Source: Bradyrhizobium septentrionale
Lineage (GTDB): Bacteria; Pseudomonadota; Alphaproteobacteria; Rhizobiales; Xanthobacteraceae
Direction of reading: 5' to 3'
Assembly: GCF_011516645.4 (NCBI RefSeq)
Contig: NZ_CP088285.1
Coordinates: forward strand, 7,086,501-7,150,500
DNA length: 64,000 nt
A program made the translations under genes and the position numbers. Below the pieces are notes generated by a model. It made no database searches. It saw only the letters and a list, made by a program, of their open reading frames with translations, and was not told the DNA's origin. Every line of letters starts with the position of its first letter. Position 1 is the first letter of the stretch. Shown in pieces: positions 52,163 through 61,221 of this stretch.

Positions 52163-53044
52163 TTACTCGCCGCCCCTAAAATAGTCCGGCTTGCCGGTCG
52201 TCCAGGTCTCGCCCCAATGCTGGCCGCCGCCATCGACGGTCAGCGTCTCGCCGGTGATGAACTTGCCGGAAGGCGCGGCGAGATAGGCGGCGGCTTCCGC
52301 GATGTCCCAGGGCGTGCCCGGCCGCATCATCGGGTTGGAGCGTGGATAGGCGGCGCGTGCCGCTTCGCTGTAGACGTTCCAGCCCTCGGTCTCGATCGCG
52401 CCGGGCGCGATGCAGTTGATGCGGATGTTCAGCGGCGCCCATTCGACCGCGAGCGCGCGCGACAGCCCGATCACACCGGCGCGCGCCGCGATGGTGTGCG
52501 CGATGCCGTAGAGGCCATGCGTCGTGACCACGACGATATTGACGATGCTGCCGGGATGCTTGCGGTCGCGCCAGAGCTGCGCCGCAGCCTGCATCATATA
52601 CCAGGTGCCGTTGAGATTGGTGTTGATGACCGCATTCCAGCCCTTGATCGAGAAATCGATCGCAGCTTGCGGGAACTGGCCGCCGGCGCTGTTGACGAGA
52701 TGATCGATGCGGCCATGCGCGGTCCACAGCGTGTCGAACATCGCGCTGACTGCATCGGGATCCCTGATGTCGGCGACATGCGCGGAGGCCTTCAGGCCGC
52801 GATGGCCGAGCTGATCGACCAGTGCATCGAGTTTGTCGGCGTTGCGGCCGACCACCACGACGTGAGCGCCGAGCCGGGCGAACAGCCATGCGATGGCGCG
52901 GCCGATGCCGCCGGCGCCGCCGGACACGACGACCACCTGACCGGCCAGCGCATCCGCCGCGAACACGGTCCGGTGTGTCGCGAGTTCGTCATCGGAGAGG
53001 CCGAGCCTTGCGACCGTTCTTGCGTCTGTCTGTTGATCGTTCAT
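52163..53044 (-). CDS. SDR-family oxidoreductase, enoyl-CoA reductase-like
   Basis: A 293-residue short-chain dehydrogenase. The NAD(P) motif is VVVVSGGAGGIGRAIAWLFA, then HLVNSAGGQFPQ and GSIVNIVVVTTHGLYG. The usual YxxxK site is HTIAARAGVIGLSRALAVEW, so the catalytic Tyr is absent. This is the pattern of the PECR/DECR-like group (trans-2-enoyl-CoA or 2,4-dienoyl-CoA reductase). The C-terminus ITGETLTVDGGGQHWGETW fits. It is divergent from a GST gene. ATG 53044 gives a normal N-terminus. Confidence 0.9.
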   Translation of the reverse strand: MNDQQTDARTVARLGLSDDELATHRTVFAADALAGQVVVVSGGAGGIGRAIAWLFARLGAHVVVVGRNADKLDALVDQLGHRGLKASAHVADIRDPDAVSAMFDTLWTAHGRIDHLVNSAGGQFPQAAIDFSIKGWNAVINTNLNGTWYMMQAAAQLWRDRKHPGSIVNIVVVTTHGLYGIAHTIAARAGVIGLSRALAVEWAPLNIRINCIAPGAIETEGWNVYSEAARAAYPRSNPMMRPGTPWDIAEAAAYLAAPSGKFITGETLTVDGGGQHWGETWTTGKPDYFRGGE

Positions 53045-53122
53045 GGCCGGTTGCAGACCTTGCGGCTTTCACTGAGCTCCGTACATTAGCCACCCAACAA
53101 CAACCCTGCAAAGAATGTCGAC

Positions 53123-53827
53123 ATGACCGACCTGTCAGCCTTTCCCATCACAAAACGCTGGCCCGCCCAGCATCCGGATCGCCTCCAGCTCTACTCGCTT
53201 CCGACGCCGAACGGCGTGAAGGTCTCGATCATGCTCGAGGAGATCGGGCTGCCCTATGAGGTCCATCTCGTCGACTTCGGCAAGGACGACCAGAAGACCC
53301 CGGAGTTCCTGTCGCTCAATCCGAACGGCAAGATCCCGGTGATCCTCGATCCCAACGGTCCCGGCGGCAAGCCGCTGCCGTTATTCGAGTCCGGCGCCAT
53401 TCTGCAATATCTCGCCGAGAAGACCGGCAAGCTGTTGCCCTCAGATCCGGCGCGCCGCTACCAGGCCATCCAGTGGGTGCATTTCCAGATGGGCGGCATC
53501 GGACCGATGTTCGGCCAGGTCGGCTTCTTCCACAAATTTGCCGGCAAGGATTATGAGGACAAGCGGCCGCTGCAGCGCTATGTCGACGAATCCAAGCGCC
53601 TGCTCGGCGTGATGGAGATGCATCTCGCCGGGCGGCAGTGGTTCATGGACGATGAATACACGATCGCCGATATCTCGATGATCGGCTGGGTGCGCAATCT
53701 GATCGGCTTCTACGGCGCGCGCGAGCTCGTCGCATTCGACCAGTTCAAGCACGTCGCCGGCTGGCTGGAGCGCGGTCTCGCGCGGCCGGCCGTGGAACGC
53801 GGGTTGAATATTCCGAAGCGGCCTTAG
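53123..53827 (+). CDS. Glutathione S-transferase, Nu-class (YghU/YfcG-like)
   Basis: A 234-residue GST. The N-terminal motif TPNGVKVSIMLEEIGLPYEV is typical of the Nu class, which has disulfide-bond oxidoreductase activity with glutathione. Then come LNPNGKIPVILDPNGPGGKP, FESGAILQYLAEKTGKLLP and, in the helical domain, QWFMDDEYTIADISMIGWVR. It overlaps the dsbB stop region by four bases, convergent. It starts 78 bp from the divergent SDR gene. Confidence 0.92.
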   Translation: MTDLSAFPITKRWPAQHPDRLQLYSLPTPNGVKVSIMLEEIGLPYEVHLVDFGKDDQKTPEFLSLNPNGKIPVILDPNGPGGKPLPLFESGAILQYLAEKTGKLLPSDPARRYQAIQWVHFQMGGIGPMFGQVGFFHKFAGKDYEDKRPLQRYVDESKRLLGVMEMHLAGRQWFMDDEYTIADISMIGWVRNLIGFYGARELVAFDQFKHVAGWLERGLARPAVERGLNIPKRP

Positions 53828-54378
53828 GCCGCTCGCTTCAGCAGCTCATAGACGACCGGATTGTCGGCACAGGCGCCAAAGCCGCATTCGAGCAGGGTGG
53901 AGAGCACGTTCAGCGCCGTCAGCACGACCACGAGCCACACGGCACCTTGCGCGAACTTGCCGGGCGAGGCGCCCGGCGCCGCGCGGTGGTTGAACTGGCC
54001 GTCGAACAGCAGCATGGCGGCGAGCAGGACGATTGCCGCAATGAAGGCGATCAACGCCCACGTATAATAATGATAGCCGCGCAGCGCCGAACCGTAGCCG
54101 GCGTCGCCGGGGAGGATGTGCAGCAGCACCTGCCGGGACGAGACCGTGGCGCCGAGCACGGCCGTCAGCAGGGACATGGCATAATGGCTCGGCCGTGGTC
54201 CGAAGCGGATGTTGAGGATCGGCCCGATCGCCAGCAGGGCGAAAAGGATGCGCTGCAGCAAACACAGCGGGCAGGGCAGCTCGTGCAGCACGAGCTGCGC
54301 GGCAAAGGCTGCGGCCAGCAGCAGCGCAAGGCCGTAAAGTGCGAGCGCGTTCAGGGTGACGGCCTGCGTATCGTTCAT
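53824..54378 (-). CDS. dsbB: Disulfide bond formation protein B
   Basis: A 184-residue membrane protein with four or five helices. The first redox pair is HELPCPLCLLQRILF (Cys36 and Cys39), next to the quinone-binding QR. The second pair is LLECGFGACADNPVVYE (Cys165 and Cys170), located near the C-terminus. DsbB normally reoxidises DsbA and passes electrons to quinone. The late position of the second pair differs from E. coli DsbB and resembles the DsbB-like group that occurs with DUF5993. The partner gene lies eight bases upstream on the same strand. Confidence 0.9.
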   Translation of the reverse strand: MNDTQAVTLNALALYGLALLLAAAFAAQLVLHELPCPLCLLQRILFALLAIGPILNIRFGPRPSHYAMSLLTAVLGATVSSRQVLLHILPGDAGYGSALRGYHYYTWALIAFIAAIVLLAAMLLFDGQFNHRAAPGASPGKFAQGAVWLVVVLTALNVLSTLLECGFGACADNPVVYELLKRAA

Positions 54379-54386
54379 GGCTGGCC

Positions 54387-54545
54387 TCAGAACGACAAAG
54401 TGAGACGGTCGGTGGCGTGGTGCAGCAAGGTCGCAACGCAGGCGACCAGGATCACCGCGAACAATCCAATCGCGACAGGACGCGGACCACGCCAGGCCAC
54501 CAGCATGGCGATGGTGATGGCGAGAAACAGCACGGTGAATTCCAT
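54387..54545 (-). CDS. DUF5993 small membrane protein, DsbB partner
   Basis: A 52-residue protein that I translated by hand. It begins MEFTVLFLAITIAMLVAWRG, continues PRPVAIGLFAVILVACVATL and ends LHHATDRLTLSF. It has two helices joined by a basic loop, and HHATD is a conserved-looking motif near the end. I recognise it as family DUF5993, which typically precedes dsbB. GGAGG lies six bases before the ATG at 54545. It ends eight bases before dsbB, so the two form an operon. Its function is unknown, but a role in the DsbB reaction is plausible. Confidence 0.82.
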   Translation of the reverse strand: MEFTVLFLAITIAMLVAWRGPRPVAIGLFAVILVACVATLLHHATDRLTLSF

Positions 54546-54688
54546 CCTCAGCCTCCGGATGCGAGCTTGGCCGTAGTCTATGACAGATTCGTGTGCGCTC
54601 GCGGCGGGCCTGAATGGGCATTGTCGCTTGCGCAGTGCTCGGCCAAGATGGCATCACCAGTTGAATTCATCCTAACCCGGGGCACCTC

Positions 54689-56017
54689 ATGACCACAGAC
54701 GCGATCAGGCCCGCCGCCCAACGCCATCATCAGCCCTGGTACAAGATCCTCTACGTCCAGGTGCTGATCGCGATCGCGGCAGGCGTCCTGATCGGGTACT
54801 TCTACCCAAATCTCGGCAAGGAATTGAAGCCGCTCGGCGACGGCTTCATCGCGCTGATCAAGATGATGATCGCGCCGGTGATCTTCTGCACCGTGGTGCA
54901 CGGCATTTCTTCGATGGGCGACCTCAAGCGCGTCGGCCGGGTCGGGTTGAAGGCGCTGATCTATTTCGAGGCGGTGTCGACGGTCGCGCTCGCCGTCGGC
55001 CTGCTGATCGGCGAAGTGCTGCAGCCCGGCCGCGGCTTCAACATTGACCCCTCCACGATCGATCCGAAATCGGTCTCCACCTATGTGACGCAAGCGAAGG
55101 AGCAGGGCATCGTTTCCCACCTGATGGCGATCATCCCCGACAGCTTCTTCGGCGCGTTGGCGCGCGGCGACCTGTTGCAGGTGCTGCTGATCTCGATCCT
55201 GTCAGGATTTGCCATTGCCTTGATGGGTAAGCCCGGCGAGCCGATCGCCGAGGCGATCGACAAGGCATCCAAGATGTTCTTCGGCATCATCCGCATGATC
55301 GTCCGGCTTGCGCCGCTCGGCGCCTTCGGCGCTATGGCTTTCACGGTCGGCGCCTATGGCCTCGGCTCGCTGGTGAATCTGGCCGCGCTGATCGGCACCT
55401 TCTACCTCACCAGCGTGCTGTTCGTGCTGATCGTGCTCGGCGCGATCGCCCGCCTCGCCGGATTCTCGATCATCCGCTTCATCGCCTATATCAAGGACGA
55501 ATTGCTGATCGTGCTCGGCACCTCGTCGTCGGAGACGGTGCTGCCGCAGATGATCCAGAAGATGGAGCATCTCGGCGCCTCGCGCTCGGTGGTCGGCCTC
55601 GTGGTGCCGACCGGCTACAGCTTCAATCTCGACGGCACCAACATCTACATGACGCTGGCGACGCTGTTCCTGGCGCAGGCCACCAACACCCATCTGACGA
55701 TCTGGCAGGAGCTCGGCATTTTGGGCATCGCCATGATCACCTCGAAGGGTGCCTCCGGCGTCACCGGCGCGGGCTTCATCACGCTGGCCGCGACGCTGTC
55801 GATCGTGCCGGACATTCCGATCCAGTCGATCGCGATCCTGGTTGGCATCGACAAGTTCATGAGCGAATGCCGCGCGCTGACCAATCTGATCGGCAACGGC
55901 GTCGCCTGCATCGTGATCAGCCTTTCCGAAGGCGAGCTCGACAAGGACGCGCTGCACGAGGCCATGGCGCATCCGCTCGAGCTCGGCGAGGCGCTGGAGC
56001 CGGGCGGGGCGGGCTAA
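54689..56017 (+). CDS. dctA: C4-dicarboxylate:cation symporter
   Basis: A 442-residue member of the dicarboxylate/amino acid:cation symporter family. Motifs are [36 protein letters not shown], the re-entrant loop [20 protein letters not shown], the substrate region [20 protein letters not shown] and [17 protein letters not shown]. It imports succinate, fumarate and malate across the inner membrane. In rhizobia, DctA feeds the symbiotic cell. The dctBD regulatory genes are not in the window. The start at ATG 54689 gives the normal N-terminus. No good sigma-54 site was found. Confidence 0.93.
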   Translation: MTTDAIRPAAQRHHQPWYKILYVQVLIAIAAGVLIGYFYPNLGKELKPLGDGFIALIKMMIAPVIFCTVVHGISSMGDLKRVGRVGLKALIYFEAVSTVALAVGLLIGEVLQPGRGFNIDPSTIDPKSVSTYVTQAKEQGIVSHLMAIIPDSFFGALARGDLLQVLLISILSGFAIALMGKPGEPIAEAIDKASKMFFGIIRMIVRLAPLGAFGAMAFTVGAYGLGSLVNLAALIGTFYLTSVLFVLIVLGAIARLAGFSIIRFIAYIKDELLIVLGTSSSETVLPQMIQKMEHLGASRSVVGLVVPTGYSFNLDGTNIYMTLATLFLAQATNTHLTIWQELGILGIAMITSKGASGVTGAGFITLAATLSIVPDIPIQSIAILVGIDKFMSECRALTNLIGNGVACIVISLSEGELDKDALHEAMAHPLELGEALEPGGAG

Positions 56018-56428
56018 AGCAATATGAAGTTATGGGGCCGTCGCAGGGGGGCGCTGCCAAAATATCGAAAACAACCCCATGCGAAGTAGCCGGCGGCGGC
56101 CGGCGTTCGACCAGGCAACTTGACACGTCGGGCAATTCAGGGATATATTTCTAATATGCAGAAATTGCCCAAATGTCCCCTCGCGCCAAGGCTGTCGCAT
56201 ATGGCATTTGCGGGCTTCTGCAACTGAGGTTTCCACATCGCAGGCGGGAGAGGGAACGCGCGTTATTCGCGGCCGCAGCCTGGGCCGTGAACCCATAAAG
56301 TGGGCAGGGCCTGCGCTGTAGGAATATGCGCCAAGACTTGAGCGCATTATGCGCCATCGATAGTCCATTGCGCGACAGGCTCACCTCTGCGAAGGAGTAC
56401 ATCTAGCCCAATCCAGGAACGCTTAACT
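56018..56428. other. Intergenic gap with a hairpin
   Basis: No convincing gene. GGGCAATT (56130-56137) and AATTGCCC (56163-56170) form an inverted repeat with an inner ATATT/AATAT pairing. It might be a transcription or mRNA-stability signal, or an operator. The 83-codon minus frame at 56151-56402 lacks coding character. The right end holds the promoter of the GST gene. Confidence 0.4.
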
Positions 56429-57070
56429 ATGCTCACCGTCTATGGCGAAGGCCGTGGCTTCCGTGTTGTTTGGCTGCTCGAGGAATTAGGATTAGCCTAT
56501 CGGCTGCGCCCGGTCGATCTGCTGGCAGCCGAGAAGGATCGCGATTTTCTCGCGATCAACCCCGCCGGCTTCATTCCCGCACTGCAGGACGGCGAGACGA
56601 TCATGGTCGAATCGATCGCTATTCTTGAGTACCTGCTCGCGCGCCACGGCTCAGGCTCGCTTGCCGTCGCCCCGGACGATCCCGCCTTCGCTTCCTATCT
56701 GCAATTTCTCCACTTAGGCGAGGCCGGGCTTGCCGGGCCGATGAACGCCGTCATTGTCGGTCGCCAACTGGCGCCCGAAGCCGAGCGAGATGCCCGGGTA
56801 ACCCGCTGGGCACTCGAGACCTTCGAGAGCCGGCTGGGGTTGGTTATCCGCCGCCTCGCGGATTGCCCCTATCTCGCCGGTGACCGATTCACTGCTGCCG
56901 ATATCTCGGTGAGCTACGCCCTCCTGCTCGGCCTGCGAACCGGCAACTACGTCCCAGGTTCTACCGAGCGGGACTATCTCGCCCGCACGACGGCACGCCC
57001 TGCCTACGCCCGAGCGATGCAAAGCTGCCAGGCCACCAAGGCTTGGGCGGCAAGATCACCGGGATTGTAG
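56429..57070 (+). CDS. Glutathione S-transferase family protein
   Basis: A 213-residue GST. The N-terminal domain has VYGEGRGFRVVWLLEELGLA, AINPAGFIPALQDGETIMVE and SIAILEYLLARHGSG. The C-terminal domain has YLAGDRFTAADISVSYALLL, the conserved N-cap motif. It probably conjugates glutathione to electrophiles. The third GST in the window, it is not closely similar to the others. ATG 56429 is without an obvious strong Shine-Dalgarno. The GC usage is normal. Confidence 0.88.
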   Translation: MLTVYGEGRGFRVVWLLEELGLAYRLRPVDLLAAEKDRDFLAINPAGFIPALQDGETIMVESIAILEYLLARHGSGSLAVAPDDPAFASYLQFLHLGEAGLAGPMNAVIVGRQLAPEAERDARVTRWALETFESRLGLVIRRLADCPYLAGDRFTAADISVSYALLLGLRTGNYVPGSTERDYLARTTARPAYARAMQSCQATKAWAARSPGL

Positions 57071-57393
57071 TGCTCGCTTCATCGGAGCGGCCAAGCGACG
57101 GGAGTAGTACTGCGTAAGCCGTGTACTCATTGAGCGGCCGGCGCCTGACGTCCGCTTAACCGCAACAGCGGCGGAAAAGCGGACATCTCCCGAGATCGCC
57201 GAAGGGCCAGAAGCGGAAGCAATCCAGACAATACAGCCGGAGCCGATCATGCCCCGGCGTCAGCCCGGGCGGAGACTCGGGCATTAACTTCGGGGGCTAG
57301 GCTGAGGCGTCGGCAAAGCTTCTCTGCTTCTGCGTAGCTTTTCATCGCCACTACGGACGTCCGTGATCGATTTTGGATGGAAACGATATGGTC

Positions 57394-57409
57394 CCCGCGT
57401 CGACGCGGG
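57394..57409. promoter_or_regulatory. Perfect 16-bp palindrome
   Basis: CCCGCGTCGACGCGGG is a perfect GC-rich palindrome, 67 bp upstream of the LTXXQ gene and two bases before the -35-like GGAACTTT. It could be an operator or a short hairpin. Confidence 0.5.
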
Positions 57410-57411
57410 AG

Positions 57412-57439
57412 GGAACTTTCGGTTTCGCTCCGAGTCATA
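57412..57439 (+). promoter_or_regulatory. ECF-sigma-like promoter candidate
   Basis: GGAACTT at 57412-57418 and TCATA at 57435-57439 are 16 bp apart. The pair resembles the extracytoplasmic-stress (RpoE-type) promoter form GGAACTT-N16-TCnnA. It lies 38 bp before the start of an LTXXQ protein gene, a typical envelope-stress target. Confidence 0.4.
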
Positions 57440-57476
57440 TTTGTAACGCGATGCGGCTTGGCGCGGAGGAGGGATC

Positions 57477-58751
57477 ATGTCGAAGTCCCGCATTGGAATG
57501 GCTGCGGCCGGCGTTGCCATGGTCGCTCTGGGCGCGCTGCCGAGCGCGGCCGAGGCGGGCTTCCGCCTGCGCGTTGGTGGCCCCGTCGGTGTCGCGCGCT
57601 TCGCGATGGCCAGCATGCTGTCGGTCGCAGGTCTCCGCCACGCACGCATGGCAGCACGCCACAGCCGCGTCCGAACCGCCGCCTTAAGACCGCAAGATCT
57701 CCGCTCCGCCGCCGAGTCGATCCACCCGAGTGCGCGTGCGCAGCTCACTGCCGTGGCGGCGCTGGCCGGCTGGCGGGGCGGCCGAGCTGCGCAAGGCTGG
57801 TGGCAGCACGCCGACGGTTCATACGGCTGGGTCGGTCCGCTGTTCTGGCCGTTCGCCTATAGCGATCTTTATGACTACGCGCTTCTCAGTGACGGTAGCG
57901 GCTTCTGGGCCTATGGCTACGGCGATCTCTACGCCGCGATCTTCTCGCCTTACGCTGCCAGCGATCTCTCAGCGTTCGCGGCCGAGCGCCCTGCCGGGAG
58001 GCGGCATCGCAAAGCGCCCTCCGTGCAGGAGCTCTGCGGCGCTGACACCGCCAAGATGACCGGCCTTCCCTTCGAGCGGATCGGCCGGGTGGTCGCGGCG
58101 AACGAGGCACAGCGCACAGCCTTCGACGAGCTCGCGAGCGCCTGGACTTCCGCCGGCGACACCATCCGCGCCTCCTGTCCAACACAGGCCGCAACCACCG
58201 CGCTGGAGCGGTTCGCGGCCATGCAGAGCCGCGTCAACGCGATGCTGAGCGCGGTTGCGGCCGTTCAGCCACCGTTCCAAAAATTCTACGATCTCCTGAG
58301 CGATGAGCAGAAGGCGCGGCTCAACGCGCCCCAACGCGACCGCCGCGCCAACGCCGCGGCCGCGAAGCTGAAGGAGATGCAGGACGCCGCCTGCCAGGCG
58401 AGCCGCGAACTGCAGGACGAGCAACAGGCCGAAAAGCAATACCGCGAGCTCGTCGCCCAGCAATGGCCCCTCGACGACATCGCCGCCAGCCTGAAACTGA
58501 ACGATAGCCAACTCGCCGCTCTCGAAGTGGTGCAGGACACCACAACGGGTACTATGGAAGCCTTAAGCGCATGCCCGCCAAAGGACGCGCTCACCCCGCC
58601 GGCCCGCCTTAAGGCCGCAAAGGCGCGGTTGGAAGCGATGCGAGAGGCGATCAGAAACGTGAACGACGCGGTCGACGATTTCCATGCGAACCTGAGTGAC
58701 GAGCAGAAGACGCAGTTCGAGGGGCTCGGGCCGAAGATGCGGGGGGTATGA
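57477..58751 (+). CDS. LTXXQ-motif (Spy/CpxP-like) periplasmic protein
   Basis: A 424-residue exported protein. A signal peptide ends near GALPSAAEAG. A low-complexity segment with Tyr/Trp-rich stretches (GWVGPLFWPFAYSDLYDYAL) follows. Two LTXXQ-like motifs, FYDLLSDEQKARL and DFHANLSDEQKTQFEGLGPK, mark it as Spy/CpxP-like. Such chaperones protect periplasmic proteins from aggregation and metal stress. GGAGGAG precedes ATG 57477. The promoter carries a palindrome and a sigmaE-like sequence. It is longer than Spy (about 160 residues), and a duplicated arrangement is likely. Confidence 0.85.
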   Translation: MSKSRIGMAAAGVAMVALGALPSAAEAGFRLRVGGPVGVARFAMASMLSVAGLRHARMAARHSRVRTAALRPQDLRSAAESIHPSARAQLTAVAALAGWRGGRAAQGWWQHADGSYGWVGPLFWPFAYSDLYDYALLSDGSGFWAYGYGDLYAAIFSPYAASDLSAFAAERPAGRRHRKAPSVQELCGADTAKMTGLPFERIGRVVAANEAQRTAFDELASAWTSAGDTIRASCPTQAATTALERFAAMQSRVNAMLSAVAAVQPPFQKFYDLLSDEQKARLNAPQRDRRANAAAAKLKEMQDAACQASRELQDEQQAEKQYRELVAQQWPLDDIAASLKLNDSQLAALEVVQDTTTGTMEALSACPPKDALTPPARLKAAKARLEAMREAIRNVNDAVDDFHANLSDEQKTQFEGLGPKMRGV

Positions 58752-58841
58752 TTTTTCCATCCCCAAACGAGACTTTTTCACGAAAAAGGGCCAACAGCAG
58801 ACAGTTGCCTTCGGCGCGATCCGTCAGTTGCCGAAAGACCC

Positions 58842-59324
58842 TTAACGCTCACGCTCCCAATTGAGGGTGCCAACAACTCGCTTACCGGGAAGAACTGCGC
58901 TGGCCTGTTCGGCTGTTCGAATCGAGAGCTTGTCTCCTTCCAGCTTGAAGAACCGGACTTGGGACGTACCGGTCAAAAGCTCGTTCCACGATAGATCGAC
59001 GTCGGTCGTAAGCTTGTCCCCGTCGATGGTAAATTTTCCGGTGTAGACCATCAGCGATTTGAGGAGCGCGGCCGAGTCCGCATCATTCGTTGCCGGCTTG
59101 CGATCTGGCCTAGCGATCATGAACGCCGAGAACCCGTCCGGCGTAAAGACCGCCCTACCTTTGGGTTTGGGACCGAAAGGCTCTGTAGCGTCTCCGCCGA
59201 TAATCTGAATCGTCCATGAAGTTAGTTTCCAACTACCGGCAAGTCGTCCCGCGATATCCTCTGCAAGGGCAAATCCAGATTGAAAACAGAAGCATACAGC
59301 GACAAGGACACCGAGACGCATCAT
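58842..59324 (-). CDS. Exported lipocalin-like protein
   Basis: A 160-residue protein with a signal peptide (LGVLVAVCFCFQSGFALAED). The body has GRLAGSWKLTSWTIQIIGGD, GRAVFTPDGFSAFMIARPDR and DLSWNELLTGTSQVRFFKLE, the strands of a lipocalin-like barrel (the Lipocalin_5 group). It probably binds a small hydrophobic ligand in the periplasm. The DNA is a little AT-richer than average. It is convergent with the LTXXQ gene. ATG 59324 is preceded by a weak AGAAGGACG. Confidence 0.82.
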   Translation of the reverse strand: MMRLGVLVAVCFCFQSGFALAEDIAGRLAGSWKLTSWTIQIIGGDATEPFGPKPKGRAVFTPDGFSAFMIARPDRKPATNDADSAALLKSLMVYTGKFTIDGDKLTTDVDLSWNELLTGTSQVRFFKLEGDKLSIRTAEQASAVLPGKRVVGTLNWERER

Positions 59325-59558
59325 CTTCGTCCTTCTCCACCACTAACCAGTGCATCAAGTAATGAGCAGACTGCCCTGAGCGACGAAACGCGCGAGAGCA
59401 AGGCTTAGGGAAGTCCGCTTCGGGTCAAACTCGACAAAACTCAAAGTGAGCATAATGCGTCCGCTTTCGGGCACATCGCAACCGCTCCCGTCGGCACGGG
59501 CTCATTGAGCCTGACTGCCGAGCCATGATTCAAATCTTTGACCGAAGCGGGCCGAATC
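59325..59558. other. Intergenic stretch left of the transposase scrap
   Basis: No gene is recognised. The sequence TCCGCTTCGGGTCAAACTCG, and later GCGTCCGCTTTCGGGCACAT, look like fragments of intergenic repeats. It may contain the left end of a decayed insertion sequence. Confidence 0.3.
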
Positions 59559-59660
59559 ATGCGCTACGAACTCTACGACGAGGGATGCACCGCCATCAGG
59601 CCGATGCTGCCAAACAAGCCGCCCGGCGCACCACTGGTGAATGATCGTCGCGTCCTCCGA
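59559..59660 (+). mobile_element. N-terminal scrap of an IS5-family transposase
   Basis: From ATG 59559 the frame reads MRYELYDEGCTAIRPMLPNK then PPGAPLVNDRRVL, about 34 codons. It matches the start of IS5-group transposases as I know them (MRYELTDFEW-like, PNKPRGVPRVDDRRVL-like). The rest of the transposase is missing, and the sequence runs directly into the convergent CadC-like gene. It is therefore a remnant. I could not find terminal inverted repeats. Confidence 0.7.
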
Positions 59661-59666
59661 GCAGCA

Positions 59667-61221
59667 TCAGTCCGGGACGCCGGCCGCCTTGAGGGTTTCA
59701 CGATAAGTCGCGGACATCGATTCCACCGGGAAGGGGATCCGCGCCAGGAAACCGGACACCGTGAACTCCGGGTCGACCTTGAGCAGCTCGCGCGCGGTCT
59801 GGGTCGCGCGCTCGGTCTCGCCGGTCTTGACCAGCGCCACGATCAGCACGCGCAGGGCGACTGCGAAGCGGCGGTTCTGCGCCAGCGCCTTGTCGGCCCA
59901 GGTCACGGCTTCGACGAAATCCTGGTCGAGCACCGCGCAGATCGCCAGCGCCGCGGAGGCGAACCAGCCGCGCGGGTCGCGCGGGTTGAGCCGTTGTGCG
60001 CGCTCGATCATGGCACGGCCCGTTTTCTGATTGCCGCGCATCGCCTCGATCCAGCCGCCGAGCACGAGCGCCATCGCCGAGTTCGGGTTGATCGCAAGCG
60101 AACGCTCGAACAGTTCGCGCGCGGGCTCGATCTCGTCGGCCATGTTCCAGATCGCGAACGCCGCCATCCACAGCACCTGCGGATCGCCGGGCGCAAGCTC
60201 GACCGCGCGCCAGGCCTGCGCGACCGCGCGTTCCCGGTAGGCGTCGTTCGGCTTCAGCCAGCCCTGGAAATGGCGCAGCGCGTGGCAATAGGCCGACGCC
60301 GCCAGCGCCGGCGCGTAAGAAGGGTCGAGCGCCAACGCCTGGTCGAGGCAAGCGAGCGCGGCGGTCATGCTCTCCGGCGTGAACTCGTAGCGAAGACTGT
60401 AGGCGCGCAGCAGCAGGTTCGTAGGCGTCGAGCTTGTGCGGCGGCGCCGCGCGCAGCCGCTCGGCCTCCGCGATAAGCAAGGTCGGCTCGATCGCGCCGA
60501 CCACGTTCTCGGTGATGCGGTCCTGCAGGTCGAACACGTCGGTCGCCGCGCCATCGAACCGGTCGGCCCACAGATGCGCGCCGGAGACGGCGTCGATCAA
60601 CTGCCCGGTGATGCGCAGCCGATCGCCGCCGCGGCGAACGCTACCCTCGAGCACATAGCCGACGCCGAGGTCGCGGCCGACCTGGCGGATATCGACCGCC
60701 TTGCCCTTGTAGGTGAAGGCGGAGTTGCGCGCGATCACGGTGAGGCGGCTGCAGCGGGCAAGCGCGGTGGTGATGTCCTCGGCAATGCCATCGGCAAAAT
60801 AATCCTGCTCCGGATCGCCGCTCATATTGGTGAACGGCAGCACCGCGATCGACGGACCCTCGATCGGCCGCGGCGGGGTGACGTTGTCGCCGATCGGATG
60901 ATCTGATGCGGTGTCCTCCCTGACATCGCCGACAAAGCGGAGGCCCTTGCGGGGCAGGGTGCGGATCAGCCGCTGCTCCTCGCCATTGTCGCCGATCGCG
61001 GTTCGCGCGGCATTGACCCGGCTGCTTAGCGTTGCTTCCGAGACGATCCGGCCGTGCCAGACGGCTGCCAGCACCTCGTCGCGGCTGACCACGCGGTCGC
61101 GGGCGCGGATCAGGAACTCGAGGAGGTCGAAGACCTGCGGCTCGACCGCCACCAGGGCATCGCCACGGCGCAGCTCCCGGCGCTCAGGGTCGAGGATCAA
61201 GTCGTTGAAATGGTAAGTCAA
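59667..61221 (-). pseudogene. CadC-like winged-helix/TPR regulator broken by one extra base
   Basis: From ATG 61221 the frame gives an OmpR-type winged helix (LQIF-free start MTYHFNDLILDPERRELRRG, then LDLLEF-like FDLLEFLIRARDRVVSRDEV). A TolB-like segment follows (SIAVLPFTNMSGDPEQDYFA DGIAED). It then reaches PPHKLDAYE near 60420, where the frame is lost. The rest (LLLRAYSLRYEFTPESM onwards, TPR repeats) continues in another minus frame to 59667. One extra base at 60418-60419 (TT for T) explains it, and removing it gives one protein of about 517 residues. It may be a real pseudogene or a sequence error. An IS5 scrap lies next to its 3' end. Confidence 0.8.

Larger units (their letters stand above)
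57071..57476. other. Intergenic gap upstream of the LTXXQ gene
   Basis: It holds no recognisable gene in its first 300 bases. Its right part contains the palindrome at 57394-57409 and the promoter-like sequence at 57412-57439. A minus-strand frame of 63 codons at 57247-57438 has no coding character. Confidence 0.4.

Noticed and set aside
54612..54640. Possible sigma-54 promoter before dctA (TGGGCATTGTCGCTTGC)
   Set aside because: The spacing between the GG and GC elements is one base too long for the strict -24/-12 arrangement.
59538..60476. Open plus-strand frame of 312 codons starting in the transposase scrap
   Set aside because: Only its first 34 or so codons from 59559 are transposase-like. 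The rest is antisense to the CadC-like gene.
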